A DNA stretch of 64,000 nucleotides, taken from the NCBI RefSeq assembly GCF_026210795.1, contig NC_089450.1:2976001-3040000 (forward strand), in the 5' to 3' direction. Below are positions 43,286 to 54,330 of the stretch, in pieces. The DNA comes from Rhizophagus irregularis (taxonomy: Eukaryota; Glomeromycota; Glomeromycetes; Glomerales; Glomeraceae). Within the stretch, counting starts at the first letter, position 1. Each line of letters begins with the position of its first letter. Made by a program: the position numbers and the translations under genes. The notes beneath the pieces were generated by a model that worked only from the letters and a program-made list of their open reading frames with translations, ran no database searches and had not been told where the DNA came from.

Positions 43286-44869
43286 CCCTATAAAAAAATT
43301 GGATACGTTTTTTATAAAGTTTTTATACGATTTTTTTCCTTAGAAATAACGTATCATAATAGGATACGGAAAAATGCACAATTCCGTATCACTAAATATA
43401 TGGTTTGGATACGGAATTTGCACGGAATTCATATGGAATTTACATGATTTGATCACTGATTTTATCACGAAATTTATACGATTTGGTCACTGAATTTACT
43501 ATTTGTATTACAATTTACTATAATTATATTTACATAAATCTAATTTTACTTTATTAAATTAAAAAATAAAAAATAAACAAAATACAAATACATTATGAAA
43601 ATTCCCTCCTCATTAAAACCACCTATTGCAACCAAAATTATCTATAAGTTCAGGTTCATTTGGAGTCAAACAACCTAAAAAAAACAAAAAAAGAAACATA
43701 AGAACGTCTAACTTAATTGGAAACAAAATCCCCCCATCATATAGTAGTATCTGCAATCGTCCAAATCACCAAAGGTCAGCATTCCTACAAAAAAAGAAAG
43801 AGAACTCCAGAATGTCTGACCTACATAAATGAAAAGAATTATGGAGCATCTGATGAAAAAGAAACCAAAACAACAAAATAAATCCAAAACTTACCTACAA
43901 AAAAAGAAGACTCTGAAGCAACAAAACTGAAACAACCTACAAAAAGAAAAGAATCTGAACCCAACTTACAAAAAAAAAAAAAGAAATTCGAACTGACCTA
44001 AAAAAAGAAAAAAATCTTGAACAATCCTACAAAAAGGAAAGGAAAAGACTCCCAAACTGATCTACAAAAAAGAAAAAAGAAACTGAATCTTCTCACAAAA
44101 AAAATCTGCTGGCCTATGAAATAAAAAAAAGGGATAAATATAAATAAAAAAGAAAGGGGAATAAAGAATAAATCAAAAAAAAAATATTTTTTTAAAAAGA
44201 GGGTAACGAAGTTAGGAAAGTTAAAAAAAATTTTTTTTTTAAAGAGACGACGTCAAAGTTAGAAAAATAAAAAATTTTTTATAAAGAGGAAATAGAAATA
44301 GAAAGAAGAAAATTTTTTTTAAAAAAAAAAGAAGAGTGGGAATAAAAGAATAAATCAAAAAAAAATTTTTTTTTTAAGGGAGTGACGAAAAAAATTTTTT
44401 TTTTTAAAGGAGAGTGATGAAAAAAAATTTTTAAAGTGAGGTACGAAAAAAAAATTTTTTTTTTAAAAGGAGGGTGACGAAAAAAGAAGAAAAATTTAGA
44501 AAAAATAACAAAAATAAGACAAGAGAAAAAGAGAAGGAAGGGAAGACAGAAAGGAAGATCGGAAGATCAAACTCATCAAAGTAAGGGTTTATATAAAAAA
44601 CAAAAAACGTATCATAACAAACAATAAATAATCACATGATCTCGTGTTATGATACGAGATTTTTGTACTAAAAATATTAAGTTTAAAAATTCCGTATACA
44701 TTCCGTATGATTATTTTTTTCCATATACACTTCATATACATTAGTTTTTTTAAAAATGTTCAAAAATGAATTGCTTATTAAATATACGGAATTTGTATAC
44801 GGAATCTATAGAAACGTACATAAAATGTATACAAAACGTATCCTTTCCGTATACATATTTCTTATAGGG
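43286..44869. mobile_element. Large TIR element 3 (1.6 kb) with splice-like module array
   Basis: CCCTATAAAAAAATTGGATACG at the left pairs with CGTATCC...TTCTTATAGGG at the right end (44869). CCC lies on both flanks, compatible with a 3-bp duplication though the left flank is a C run. Terminal sequence links it to the CCCTRTAAAAA MITEs. Subterminal repeats of CCGTAT/ATACGG fill both arms. The centre, on the minus strand, is a C/T-rich tract (44580-44170) followed by a module array. No transposase seen. Confidence 0.75.
43600..44120 (-). other. Array of exon-like modules with splice-like boundaries (element 3)
   Basis: On the minus strand about nine poly-T-TAG sites (plus-strand CTACAAAAA or CTAAAAAA near 43670, 43790, 43892, 43938, 43996, 44028 and 44061, and CTTACAAAA/CTCACAAAA near 43966 and 44094) alternate with 20-50 nt GC-richer modules. 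The spacing is more regular than in the other two elements. Similarity of single modules to those arrays is weak. The plus-strand frame 43626-43832 is a Lys/Asn-rich artefact. Confidence 0.4.
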
Positions 44870-45962
44870 CCCAAGCACGATATTTATTATTATTATAAGT
44901 ATATTTATTGTTCAGAAGGAAGAAAAAATCCTACAAATTTTTTTAATTTAGGGTTTTTTATTCATTGTCTCAAATTGTCCTGGTCAATCCAAATTATCTG
45001 GCGAAGGCTTAAACACAATATTTTGTATTTATAATAATTAAGGAAATATTGTTAATATCGTCGAATTTTACATTTATAAAGGTAAGATATTCCTTTAAGT
45101 ATTGATTTATTGATTTATCTACAATGAAAGAAGGAGGCCTTTTTCCTTATATTCAGATGTATACAATAGCTAGTGGACATTTTTATCAAGGACAAAGCTT
45201 TTTTTTTTTTGAGAAAAACAAAAAAATTTTTTTTGTTAGAAAATTAGAAAGCAAGTATTTTTTCGTTTTTATAAAATTAGAAAGAAAGCAATTCTTTTAA
45301 TTCTTTTCGTTTTTAAAAATTATTTTTTTTTTTCGTTATTTATAATAAAATAAAATAAAAAGTATTTTTTCCCCGTTTCTTTATTAGAAAATAGAAGACA
45401 AAGTATTTTTTTTCATTAGAGACAAGTAAAAAATAAAAATAAAAATATCGTAAAAAAGAAATGGTAACATTTATTACTAATTTAACAATCAATTGATCGA
45501 GTTTTTAATTTTTTATCAAAAAAGAGATCGAAATGATCTGCGAATAAAAAGATCATAATTTTTCATTATACGTTAAAGAATTCTTATTGGAAAATTTTTT
45601 ATGTTCACGTCTTTGTACTGAATATTTGAGTACATGACAGATTATCCATTTTTTGCAGTTATTGGACCTGAGTCAGTGTTTGGAAAACTAAAAAAATATC
45701 CCAATCCGCCCTTTTAGCCACTAATTATTAAAAAAGATACGAAATCGATATGCATGTTGTGTGATATTTTCTTTGGCGTATGAGGAAAAGAGACGTAACT
45801 AATCATTGGGTTCACATCATACTTTTAGCCTATCTACTTTGCCATTCGGAAATTAGGAACGAATTAATGTGAGTTCATAATTCTAAATTTATTTGGTTAT
45901 CTAAGGAAAATTTTTAATTGAAGATCAGTTGACTCAAAGACTTCGTAATTCATCCTCTAAAC
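44870..45962. other. No gene recognised
   Basis: AT-rich with poly-T and poly-A blocks at 45200-45440. Nothing supported. Confidence 0.5.
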
Positions 45963-46176
45963 TAGTGCTTCGATCCGGATTGATCCGTTGATTAGCATCA
46001 CAACATTTTTCTATTATTTTTGTCAAACTATAATTTTTGTCAGATTTAAAAAAATTATTCTTCTACAAATTTTATTAATTTTGGCCAAACTTATAGCTCC
46101 AACTCAAATAAACCGTTGCCAAACCGTAGTAAACCGCGGATTGATCCGTTAAAATCCCATCCGGATCGAAGCACTA
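45963..46176. mobile_element. hAT-type MITE, 214 bp
   Basis: TAGTGCTTCGATCCGGATTG at the left is inverted at the right (CATCCGGATCGAAGCACTA). Flanks CTCTAAAC (45955-45962) and CTTTAAAC (46177-46184) match at 7 of 8. Ends fit the hAT YARNG start. The centre has TTAATTTTGGCCAAACTTAT. A TTGATCCGTT segment repeats in both arms. Confidence 0.85.
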
Positions 46177-46328
46177 CTTTAAACGATATATAAATTTTTT
46201 ATATAAATATTTATCATTCTTTACGGCAGGTATGTATCTGAAAGAAAGCGTACACAAAGAATTAAGTTAAACCACCATAATTAAAACGCAATGCTGTAAT
46301 AATTTTTTTTTGCACACATACATGTACA

Positions 46329-46970
46329 TTAATGATTTCTAATACACTCACATACAACTCCTTTAACAGACTGTTTTGGTACATCTTCTGGAGAATTTCC
46401 TATTGGCCATAACATTGGACTCTTGTCATCCCACATAAAAACCCAACCGTAACAATATGATCGAAGCAACTCGATTTATATAGTAAATTAGTTCTCGTGG
46501 ATCACTATGACACTATCAAGAACCATATAATTGATTAAGGTTGCAATACGAGAATTATCTTCAAAATTTTCAACTAAAATAAAGTTATCACTTCTTTGGT
46601 GCTCATTTCTTGATTCTCGTACTTGGGTGTAGAGTACGAGTGTACAAATAAAATGGCAAGTTCCTCGAAAGGTTGCGGGTACCACATATCGCCTCCCAAG
46701 GAACAAATTCTGGACAATTGCCCAAATTGTGTCTGTATCCCTTTAATTGTTCTTCGGCTAAAACATTCCCCACATTCGATGCCCATTGCATCACTTCCTA
46801 TGTGATGTTCGCCGTTGACGGGCGAAAGTCCACATCTGGTTGTATTATCATTATACTTTTCGCCAAACGTTCTAGAATCCTCTTCAGATAATCGACTTGT
46901 TCCTCTAGTTTTATTTCTCTTGACGGCTGATAGGCGAAAGTCCAAAAGAACCGAAAGGGTCATAGCACCC
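46329..46970 (-). pseudogene. Decayed gene, possibly a deaminase-like protein
   Basis: Read from the high end: EEQVDYLKRILERLAKSIMI and QPDVDFRPSTANIT, an in-frame TAG, then MQWASNVGNVLAEEQLKGY and NLGNCPEFVPWEAICG. A frame change follows into RSDNFILVENFEDNSRIATL, then a stop, and after a gap DDKSPMLWPIGNSPEDV with the final stop at 46329. At least two lesions and one gap, so it is dead. GNCPE followed by helix resembles the GNCAE-type motif of deaminase-fold proteins, but the match is a few residues long; treat it as a guess. The other open frame (start 46963) is a shadow. Confidence 0.5.
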
Positions 46971-47100
46971 TGAGTTCTACATGAGAATTTATAGAATAAT
47001 TATGCTTTGACACTTCTCTTTAATAAACAACTTGTTCTGCCCAATTGAAAAATTAATAGGTCAACTCAATAATATTTTAAAATCAGTTGGGCGTCCTTAA

Positions 47101-47226
47101 CGTACAGTGGTGTACGATATTAACGTACGAACTGGCCCGAGTTTAGGAGTTATGTACTTGCACATGATAGCGTTAACGTTAATTCTGGCCAGTTCGTACG
47201 TTAATATCGTACACTCTCACTGTACA
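47101..47226. mobile_element. Palindromic MITE flanked by TTAA
   Basis: GTACGATATTAACGTACGAA at the left is inverted at the right, the arms reaching from CAGTG to CACTG. TTAA occurs at both ends (47097-47100 and 47227-47230). It contains CTGGCC twice, once as GTTAATTCTGGCCAGTTC. It may be a TTAA-targeting element or a hAT-like CAGTG element; undecided. Confidence 0.8.
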
Positions 47227-47229
47227 TTA

Positions 47230-47910
47230 AGTACAAATTTTAAACTTTGATCCGGTTTCTTACATGAAATCGATTATCTGTATTCAAAACTAGATGCACG
47301 AACCTATACAATATAATACAATTCTAGTAGCATAAAATATGTTTTTTTAAAACTTTATTTATTTATTTTATTCATCCAATTTTCACGAAATTGAAATTGA
47401 TATTTTCTTAGAAATTTTAATGAACTCAATTATGAAGTAGCCTAATAAGGTTATGATCAGTGACACAGGAAAGAATTTGGCGTAAATTTCTTACTTAATT
47501 TAGTAATCTACATAATGACCGAAGTAACATTATGATGGATATAATATTTAGCACAAAAAAGTATGTTATTGTATTCAGTTCTTTCATAATAAATATTGAT
47601 TGTTTGGTTGCTTTGTTTGATCTTTGTAGTGCGAAATCGGAGTTGGAAAAAAAACAATTTTTTTTATAAAAAAATTTTTTTTTTTATTATCTTATCTCTG
47701 AAATTCAAAATTTCTCATTGTTTTCTTTATTTACCTTTTAAGGATTAAAATTATATCAAAACATCCCTTGCACAATTACGAAATAAAAGTTGTATCAGAA
47801 GGAATTCTCCCCTAAACTTTCGTTCGTGTAAGCAAGCACCGCCTAATTTTCTTATTTATCGCTATCAGATCAATTTTAAATTGTCACACCCAATAAAATT
47901 TGACATAATA
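47230..47910 (+). repeat. Segmental duplication, partner at 60.85-62.93 kb
   Basis: ACTTTGATCCG...TTACATG at 47250 corresponds to 60870; AGTGACACA near 47460 to 61156; CATCCCTTGC near 47763 and CGCTATCAGATCAATTT near 47861 to 62839 and 62899. Same orientation, diverged, with about 1.3 kb extra in the second copy. Each copy stands upstream of a different minus-strand gene. Confidence 0.6.
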
Positions 47911-48362
47911 TCGATAGACCACTGATCACTTTGGCGCAAATCCGACTTGTATTACTGTTTCACCACCCCAAGCGTTTTTCATCAATCATTGAATAATGAA
48001 GATCACAAATTCATAATCGTCTTATAAAAAGGCTTGAAAAAAATTTTCATGAAAAATTCTTATTCCCGTATTTATTATATATCTATCGATAAAATTATAA
48101 ACATTTAAAAGATATTTTTCAATTGACAATTACTGTATTTGAATTAAAAATTAAATCTTTTCTAATATTAGCAGTAGATTTATTTTAATCGATAAACTCG
48201 CGTCATAACTAATAAATAATGTTCTAATTTCTCTTCCCTTTCCTCTTTTTTAAATTATATTATTTAGAATATCTCAACGTCCTCAATACTCAAATTTAAT
48301 TAGTAATTTAATTATAGAATATTTAAAGACATAAATACGAATTTTTCTTTAATCATTAAACT
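47911..48362. other. Upstream region of the Gln-rich gene
   Basis: AT-rich. TATAGAATATTTAAAG near 48315 may serve as the core promoter. No other gene. Confidence 0.4.
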
Positions 48363-49268
48363 ATGCAATCACAAATTCAAAATTTTGGAAAACCAACAAT
48401 CAATTCAACTTCATTCACCACCAATACTCCATTTAGTCCTCAACTTGATAATACTCTCAACGTTTCGTCATATATAAATGATGCGCGAGACATTCCAGTT
48501 GCTATTGACAATATGTTACAAGTTTCGCCTATTATCACGCAACTTTCTATGCCACCTACTCAATTAAATATGAATGAGAATCAAGCTTTCAATATCCAAG
48601 AAATGATCCCACGCCATACTTTACAACCCATGCAAGTTTATCAGCAGATGCCACTTCAATCACCTCATCCACCTTTATTAACTCATTCTCAAAAAACTGA
48701 TATTATAAGCGAATATTCATTCTTTTACGCACCTTGCAATGATTTCCAAACGTATCATATCATTTGCAAAGAAATACCATTTAATTTTGAAAGTGTATCT
48801 CAGTTAATAAGCAACACTAATAATAACTTGATGAATAATTACGTTCAACCTAACAACATTTTTGTGTTTTATCATGAACAACCCGAAATTAAGAAGATTT
48901 ATCAAGTAACTTGTGAAATGGTTTCACATACATTTTTATTTCAATATTTAAATAAAATTATTTATAACATTCAATTCGTTAATTATGAGTATCAACAACA
49001 AGAATTTTCTAAGAGACATCAAGAAAATCTCAAATTTCATTTGAAAAAAGATCTAGTTTATTATTTGGCACAAGTAAATACCTATGACGATAATTATAAT
49101 GTACAAAAGAGATTTATTCAAGATTATCGTACTTATGAAAGTATGATAAACTCTAATACTTATATACCTCCTAACCATTCTAATATTCCTTTTCCCTTTG
49201 ATCAATCTTATACTTCTCAACAAAATAATAACTGTCAAATGGTTAGCTCTCAAAATAATGGTAATTAA
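48363..49268 (+). CDS. Hypothetical Gln/Asn/Pro-rich protein with a folded core
   Basis: 301 aa, one exon. Residues 1-115 are low-complexity (Thr, Gln, Pro, Met: QPMQVYQQMPLQSPHPP). Residues about 117-260 have normal composition with aromatic and charged residues (SFFYAPCNDFQTYHIICKEI, IYQVTCEMVSHTFLFQYL, KRHQENLKFHLKKDLVYYL), so probably a folded, mainly helical domain. Residues 261-301 are again Asn/Ser/Gln-rich. No signal peptide or membrane segment. The codon composition and length make it a solid gene. I do not recognise the domain. Such a layout occurs in nuclear regulators, but no DNA-binding motif is visible. Confidence 0.75.
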   Translation: MQSQIQNFGKPTINSTSFTTNTPFSPQLDNTLNVSSYINDARDIPVAIDNMLQVSPIITQLSMPPTQLNMNENQAFNIQEMIPRHTLQPMQVYQQMPLQSPHPPLLTHSQKTDIISEYSFFYAPCNDFQTYHIICKEIPFNFESVSQLISNTNNNLMNNYVQPNNIFVFYHEQPEIKKIYQVTCEMVSHTFLFQYLNKIIYNIQFVNYEYQQQEFSKRHQENLKFHLKKDLVYYLAQVNTYDDNYNVQKRFIQDYRTYESMINSNTYIPPNHSNIPFPFDQSYTSQQNNNCQMVSSQNNGN

Positions 49269-49867
49269 TAGTTCTATGATAATTGATAAAATATTATTTA
49301 CTGTAGTTATTGTTTACTATATGTATTTTACAAATATATTATAATAAAGGCAATACCTTTTTTTACTGGTTCTTATAGACTGGAATTTTTCTGAAATTTG
49401 TCAAATTGAAATTTTTTTTTTTTTGGTTTCTTAATTCAATACCAAAAATAATTTATTTTAAGCCGTTACATGATTAAAATATATTGCGTCAGTATTGTCC
49501 TTGAAATTTCCTGAACTTTTAGAATTAAAAGAAAAGTAATCTACAAACGAAATAATATAATATTAACCGTTAATAAATATAATTTAAAGTGAAAACTCAT
49601 ATGGGCGGATTTGATTCACGGGATAAAATTACTTTATTGCCTCATTGGTCCTTTTGCGTAATACTAAACTGATCAGCAAACACAAGATTTCACATCAGGG
49701 GAGTTGTAAATTTTTTTTGAACTTGCCAACGTTAAAAAAAAATATTTTTTTAAAAAACCGTGTTTTAACCCATCCGACTTAGTCACAACCCATCTGACTT
49801 AGGGTGTGTCAGACTGGAATATTTAGTGGCTAGTTTTCTATTTCTTTTTTTTTCTTTTTACCTTTTA
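49269..49867. other. No gene recognised
   Basis: AT-rich 3' flank. A short direct repeat AACCCATCYGACTTAG occurs at about 49768 and 49788. Confidence 0.5.
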
Positions 49868-49997
49868 GGCCGGGCAAAAAAAATTTAGATTTTCGTGACC
49901 GGCCGGGTCAGTTTTTCGAAAAATGGAAATTTTTTTTATAGTAAAAAATTTTTATCACGTGATTTTAAGTTTTTGGCCAAAATTTTTTTGCCCGGCC
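49868..49997. mobile_element. MITE with GGCCGGGC ends and TTA target duplication
   Basis: GGCCGGGCAAAAAAAATTT and its complement form the ends; TTA flanks both sides (49865-49867, 49998-50000), as for PIF/Harbinger elements. The interior has ATCACGTGATTTT and TTTTTGGCCAAAATTT. Confidence 0.85.
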
Positions 49998-50000
49998 TTA

Positions 50001-50936
50001 GATCTAAGAATTTTTTTAAAAAAATATTATTCAAAATTCTCCTTTTTTTTGCTTATATAGGTTCATTTGAGAAGACTTATTGTAAAGATATTTTGAAAGT
50101 ACTATCTTTATATTTCACTATTTTTTTGTCGTAAGTGTTGAACGTTCAAAATGTTTATTTTTCTTATTACATTAAATTTAAAGTATTTATAGATATTGTA
50201 TTTATAATTTAAAAATCAATTTTAAGTTTTAACTTGTAGACTCGTATATACTTGCGTACTTTTTAAAATTAGAAATTAAATTAAAAAAAAAGCCAAAGTA
50301 AAAAATGGCGTTATCATATGATGTTACACTGATCTACATAACATAAATCTGGCCAAAATGATGTTAATTCCGGCCAAATTAAAATCGCATCAATTTTTTA
50401 ATCACACATCTTTATGGATATCGTGCAACGCATCCTTAACTTTGCTGTGCCTGCATAATGCAAAAATTTAGCATATTTAGGTGATGAAATAAATCCGCCG
50501 ATATGAATGTAGACACATGTAATAACTGATAAATAATTATTTTAATTTTAAACTACTGTTGTATATTAGACTACTAAATATTGTACCGAATTATATATCA
50601 TTTATTACTTAAAAAAATCTTAATTAATTTAGTTACATAATGCTTAATTGCTTAATTGTAAAGGTAACTTGAAAAAATGTTTTAGATAGCTGCATATTCT
50701 AATTATTCTATACTTGTCACAACTAGTACGTATCTACTGAAGATCGCTATTAAGAAATTACCAATTATAGCCAATAGCATACCCTGTTTCCAATAATCCA
50801 ATTTCCAAGATATTAAAACATCATTGAATTTTATGTTAAAATAATGTTTGTATAACATATGAATGTGAAAATTGAAATAATAAAATAAAATAAATAATCT
50901 TATTAATGAAAATTTGCTATAAATGAGATTATTTAT
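50001..50936. other. No gene; one GGCC-motif palindrome
   Basis: AT-rich. ATCTGGCCAAAATGATGTTA followed by ATTCCGGCCAAATTA at about 50347-50382 is another occurrence of the recurrent motif, without clear ends. Nothing else supported. Confidence 0.5.
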
Positions 50937-51793
50937 TAGTGCTCCGCAAAATTCGGGTCTAACCCGGATAATTCAATCCGAGTGAATTTTAAATCGGGTC
51001 GGTACTAACAATTTTAATAACCCGTGACCCGCATGACCCGACCCGTCGGGTCGGGTCATTCATTTCCTTGACTCGAGTTTTGACCCGAATTAGACCCGGA
51101 TGATCATTAAAATCACTGATCACATATCGATTACACGTTAATATTGATTACGTTATATAATTTTGTTAGATGAATGAGGTAGTATATCCTCACTTAGCGA
51201 AAATTGCTAGAGACACCTTGCAATTTCGGGTATGTGTATGAATTATTATTTTAATTATTAATATTACATTAACTAATAAGATGATTTTGATGATTAATAA
51301 AGCAACCAGCATTCCAGTAGTTTCCAGTGGAACCGATTTGAACGCTGCAAAAAGATGTAGTCTTAAAGCAGATACAATTAGAGCATGCATGTGTTTAAAG
51401 TCCTGGCAGATATAAAGTATAGTCAAATTTCTGTTAAAGCAAGTGATATAATTTCGATTTTATAGTTCAAATATAAATCAATAAATAAACAGAAATTAAA
51501 GATATCTTTAAATTCGTGCTTAGCTTTAGTTTTAATAACAAAAAGTTGTGTGACCTTTATGATCATCTTGTAGATCAATTACCTTGCGTTATTGAAAAAA
51601 TTATATTTGAAAAAATATTTTTGATATATTACTAAGCATACAGTATATTATCCAATGAAAATTTCGGGTCTAACCCGGGTTATTCGAATTAAATATACTC
51701 GGGTCGGGTTAAAATCGGATCATTTCTATTTTTGCCGGGTCGAGTCGGATATATTCTCCAAACCTGACCGAATCCGACCCGGTAGGAGCACTA
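50937..51793. mobile_element. hAT element, internally deleted, 857 bp
   Basis: Exact 8-bp duplication TTATTTAT at 50929-50936 and 51794-51801. Ends TAGTGCTCC and GGAGCACTA are inverted and fit hAT. Subterminal repeats of CGGGTC/GACCCG (for example GACCCGACCCGTCGGGTCGG near 51036) lie in both arms. Between them is the C-terminal part of a hAT transposase, so this is a deletion derivative of an autonomous element. Confidence 0.93.
51170..51415 (+). pseudogene. Remnant of hAT transposase C-terminal (dimerisation) region
   Basis: 51170-51229 reads MNEVVYPHLAKIARDTLQFR and is followed by GTATGT, a likely donor. 51302-51415 reads ATSIPVVSSGTDLN and, further on, IRACMCLKSWQI before TAA. This order matches the hAT family pattern of a conserved PxLAxLARDxL segment, an ATS..SS step, and a final CLKSW. 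The junction phase does not fit simply, and the expected Glu-Arg-x-Phe-Ser part is altered, so it is degenerate. The minus-strand frame 51190-51426 is its shadow. Confidence 0.75.
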
Positions 51794-52009
51794 TTATTTA
51801 TGCATTGCATTTTTTTCATATTTAAAATTAGACATAACAAATCGTAAAAGAAATCATATGTTTAACTCCTTACTTAGCATAGCACCGACTGTAGGCTAAT
51901 ATTAATTAAAAATTTACAACGTTCAGTCAGATTTAATGTATGCAAAAATTAAGGTTATAGTTACAGTATAAAGATAGAATCATGCTTACTAAATTTATAT
52001 TAACGGAAG

Positions 52010-52175
52010 GGAGATCCATTAAATAATTGAACCGTAAATGGATCATTTGTTATTTGTAATGGTAGTTGCACAGGCACAACTTTAAAATTATGTTAAAAGG
52101 TGCATATCTTCTATATGTTCTTCTAATAATTCTACGTCTTTGACGTTGAATTCGTTGAATTCTTCTATTAATCAT
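52010..52175 (-). pseudogene. Frameshifted copy of the small basic-protein gene
   Basis: Starts MINRRIQRIQRQRRRII like the gene at 60635 (MFNRRIQLIQRQRRRN), keeps YRRYAPFNII, then loses frame. The conserved end NDPFTVQLFNGSPFR lies in the other frame, with stop at 52010. One net base disrupts it. The promoter-like CTATAAAAAC sits about 76 bp upstream, as in the intact copy. Confidence 0.75.
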
Positions 52176-52309
52176 TCTTTGATACAAGAATCTAGTAAAT
52201 TGTTTAATGATATTGTAAAAAATAAAGTTGGAGAAAGTAAAGAAACCAAGTTTTTATAGAGAAATTAAATAAAAGTATTAGTAAATAAAGGGATTGTCCC
52301 TCCAAATTG

Positions 52310-52530
52310 ATGAAATATACTGAAAGCGATAGCATACAAATTTAAAACTACTTGATTATCTGAACATACACGAACCTATTAATCAATTTGTGTATAATTC
52401 TTTAAAATACAAGATTTATAAATAACGAAATCATGAACGAATGTAAAAGAAAAGAAAAATATCAATCGACAGAATGAACTGAGAGCGATAACATATGAAT
52501 TTATATGAATTTGAAACTTGGATCAGAAAT
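52310..52530. repeat. Repeated upstream block of the small basic-protein genes
   Basis: GAAATATACTGAAAGCGATAGCAT at about 52310-52335 recurs, diverged, as GAATGAACTGAGAGCGATAACAT near 52475, and at 60815-60840 upstream of the intact gene. Confidence 0.5.
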
Positions 52531-52539
52531 TTGAAGGCA

Positions 52540-53818
52540 AAACTCACGTGATTCACGTTGATTCACTTTTACAAAATGGAAATCTAAATACTGTAAACCA
52601 AATTAAGGAAACTAAACATCCAAAAAAAGGTATGTTTATATGTCAGAATAAACAATTTTTCTTTGAAGTTGACCTTCACAGTATTAAATAAAATCACTTT
52701 CGTTCTTTGAAGTTTTAAAATAAATTCTCCTGCATTGTAATGAACGTCAAATGTGGTTGTTATGTACTACTATATTAAACTATTTGAAAATCGTAATAGG
52801 TAATTTTAAATATATTGTTTAAACCTTAAAAAAAAAAGATCATTTTAAACTTATGTAACAATAACAAAAATATTTTCTTTGTTTTACAACTGCTGAAATG
52901 AAGGCTGATTTTAAAGTTAGTTTAAATCATGAATCATGATACGCTGTATTATATGTGTTTCCGTAATTCATAAAGTATTTTGGGAAACTCAGTCAAAATA
53001 CTATTTGTCACATATTCGTCGATGTGTTGTTCTCTACGGCCACGTGTTGGAATATGTTGATTGGTGAGATCTATTTTTAGAAACTGAGCGGCAAAATGCT
53101 TACATAATGAAATTAATCCCATACAATAAATAGTACATCATATCATATGCAGACAGATAACAAGATAACAAGCCGAAGTTATAGTAATTGTAATGTCACG
53201 TGATTAACTTACAGTAGGATTATTGATTTTAGAAAAAATTTTGTTCATTTTTTTCGATAATTGTAAAGTGTTCTTTGGGATGACAGGTGAAACTTAAATT
53301 ATGTGTATTGCTGTATGTTATTATGTTATTTATACACAAAAAAAAAAAAATATTCCAGAAATTACAGTATAATATAAAAGGATTTGTTCTAGAATATCCC
53401 ATAAAATTCTATTGAACAGTGACATGATAAAGTTGATCATTGTGATAGGTAAACAATACAGTGCTGCGAGTGAAATGAACTACAGCAAATATATTAACTT
53501 AAATATTTCCTTTTTTATATATTGTTTTATAGAAAGTTACGTTACTCAAATTATTATTTGATTTTCATATAAAAACTTGCGTTTCGGGATTAAAAGGTTA
53601 AAAAAATTAGGAAATTTGGCTTAAATATAAAGTAACTTGGGCTGGTTTGTGCTCATTATGTTGTACAAAATCTCCGACATGTCTATGCTTTTTTCTTATT
53701 AAAATTCTGTACTATTGATAAAATGATAGTCATAAGTACATGTTCATTTTCATATAAATTGTGATTTATATAAAATTATAATATAATATTATTTTATTTA
53801 AAAATTTGTGATAAGTAT
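52540..53818. other. No gene recognised
   Basis: AT-rich. GTCACGTGATTAAC near 53195 and CACGTG near 53041 are the only notable sites. Confidence 0.5.
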
Positions 53819-54330
53819 ATGACACGAAAAAAACAAGTCTCTAGGATCAAAAATCAGAATAATAAATAAATCGATTTTTTCAATAGGATATATAATAATA
53901 AAAAATTTTATTTAAAAAAATTTAGATGATACGAAAAAAAAACACCAAGATAAAAAATTACGAATATTCGAATAATGAATAAATCAATTTTTCGCAAAAT
54001 ATATAAAAAATTTGTAGGTATGTATATACTATGATACGAAAAAAAAAACCGGGGTCAAAATCAATATTTCAAAAAGTATATAATAATAAAAAATTTGGTT
54101 TAAAAATTTGTGAATACAGTAGTACGTAAGCGATAAATATATGATACGAAAAAAATAAATCGCCAGGATCAAAAATTACGAATATTCGAATAATAAATAA
54201 ATCAATTTTCACAAGGTACATAATCATAAGAAATTTAAAAAATTGTAAAAGCGATAAATATGATACGAAAAAAATAGATCATCAGGATCGAAAGGCTTTT
54301 CATAGGGTATATAATAAAATAATAAAAAGT
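53819..54330. repeat. Satellite-like tandem array, five units of about 105-120 bp
   Basis: ATGATACGAAAAAAA or a variant starts at 53819, 53926, 54031, 54141 and 54260. Each unit continues with GGATCAAAAATTACGAATAT (variants), AATAAATAAATCAATTTT and a TATATAATAATAAAAAATTT segment. Not coding. Confidence 0.85.

Noticed and set aside
43626-43832. 68-aa Lys/Asn-rich plus-strand frame in element 3
   Set aside because: Antisense to the module array and made of poly-A translation.
46574-46963. 129-aa minus-strand frame starting at an ATG
   Set aside because: The neighbouring frame has far better protein character (VDYLKRILERL, NLGNCPEFVPW); this one is its shadow in a decayed gene.
51190-51426. 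78-aa minus-strand frame
   Set aside because: Shadow of the hAT transposase remnant on the plus strand.
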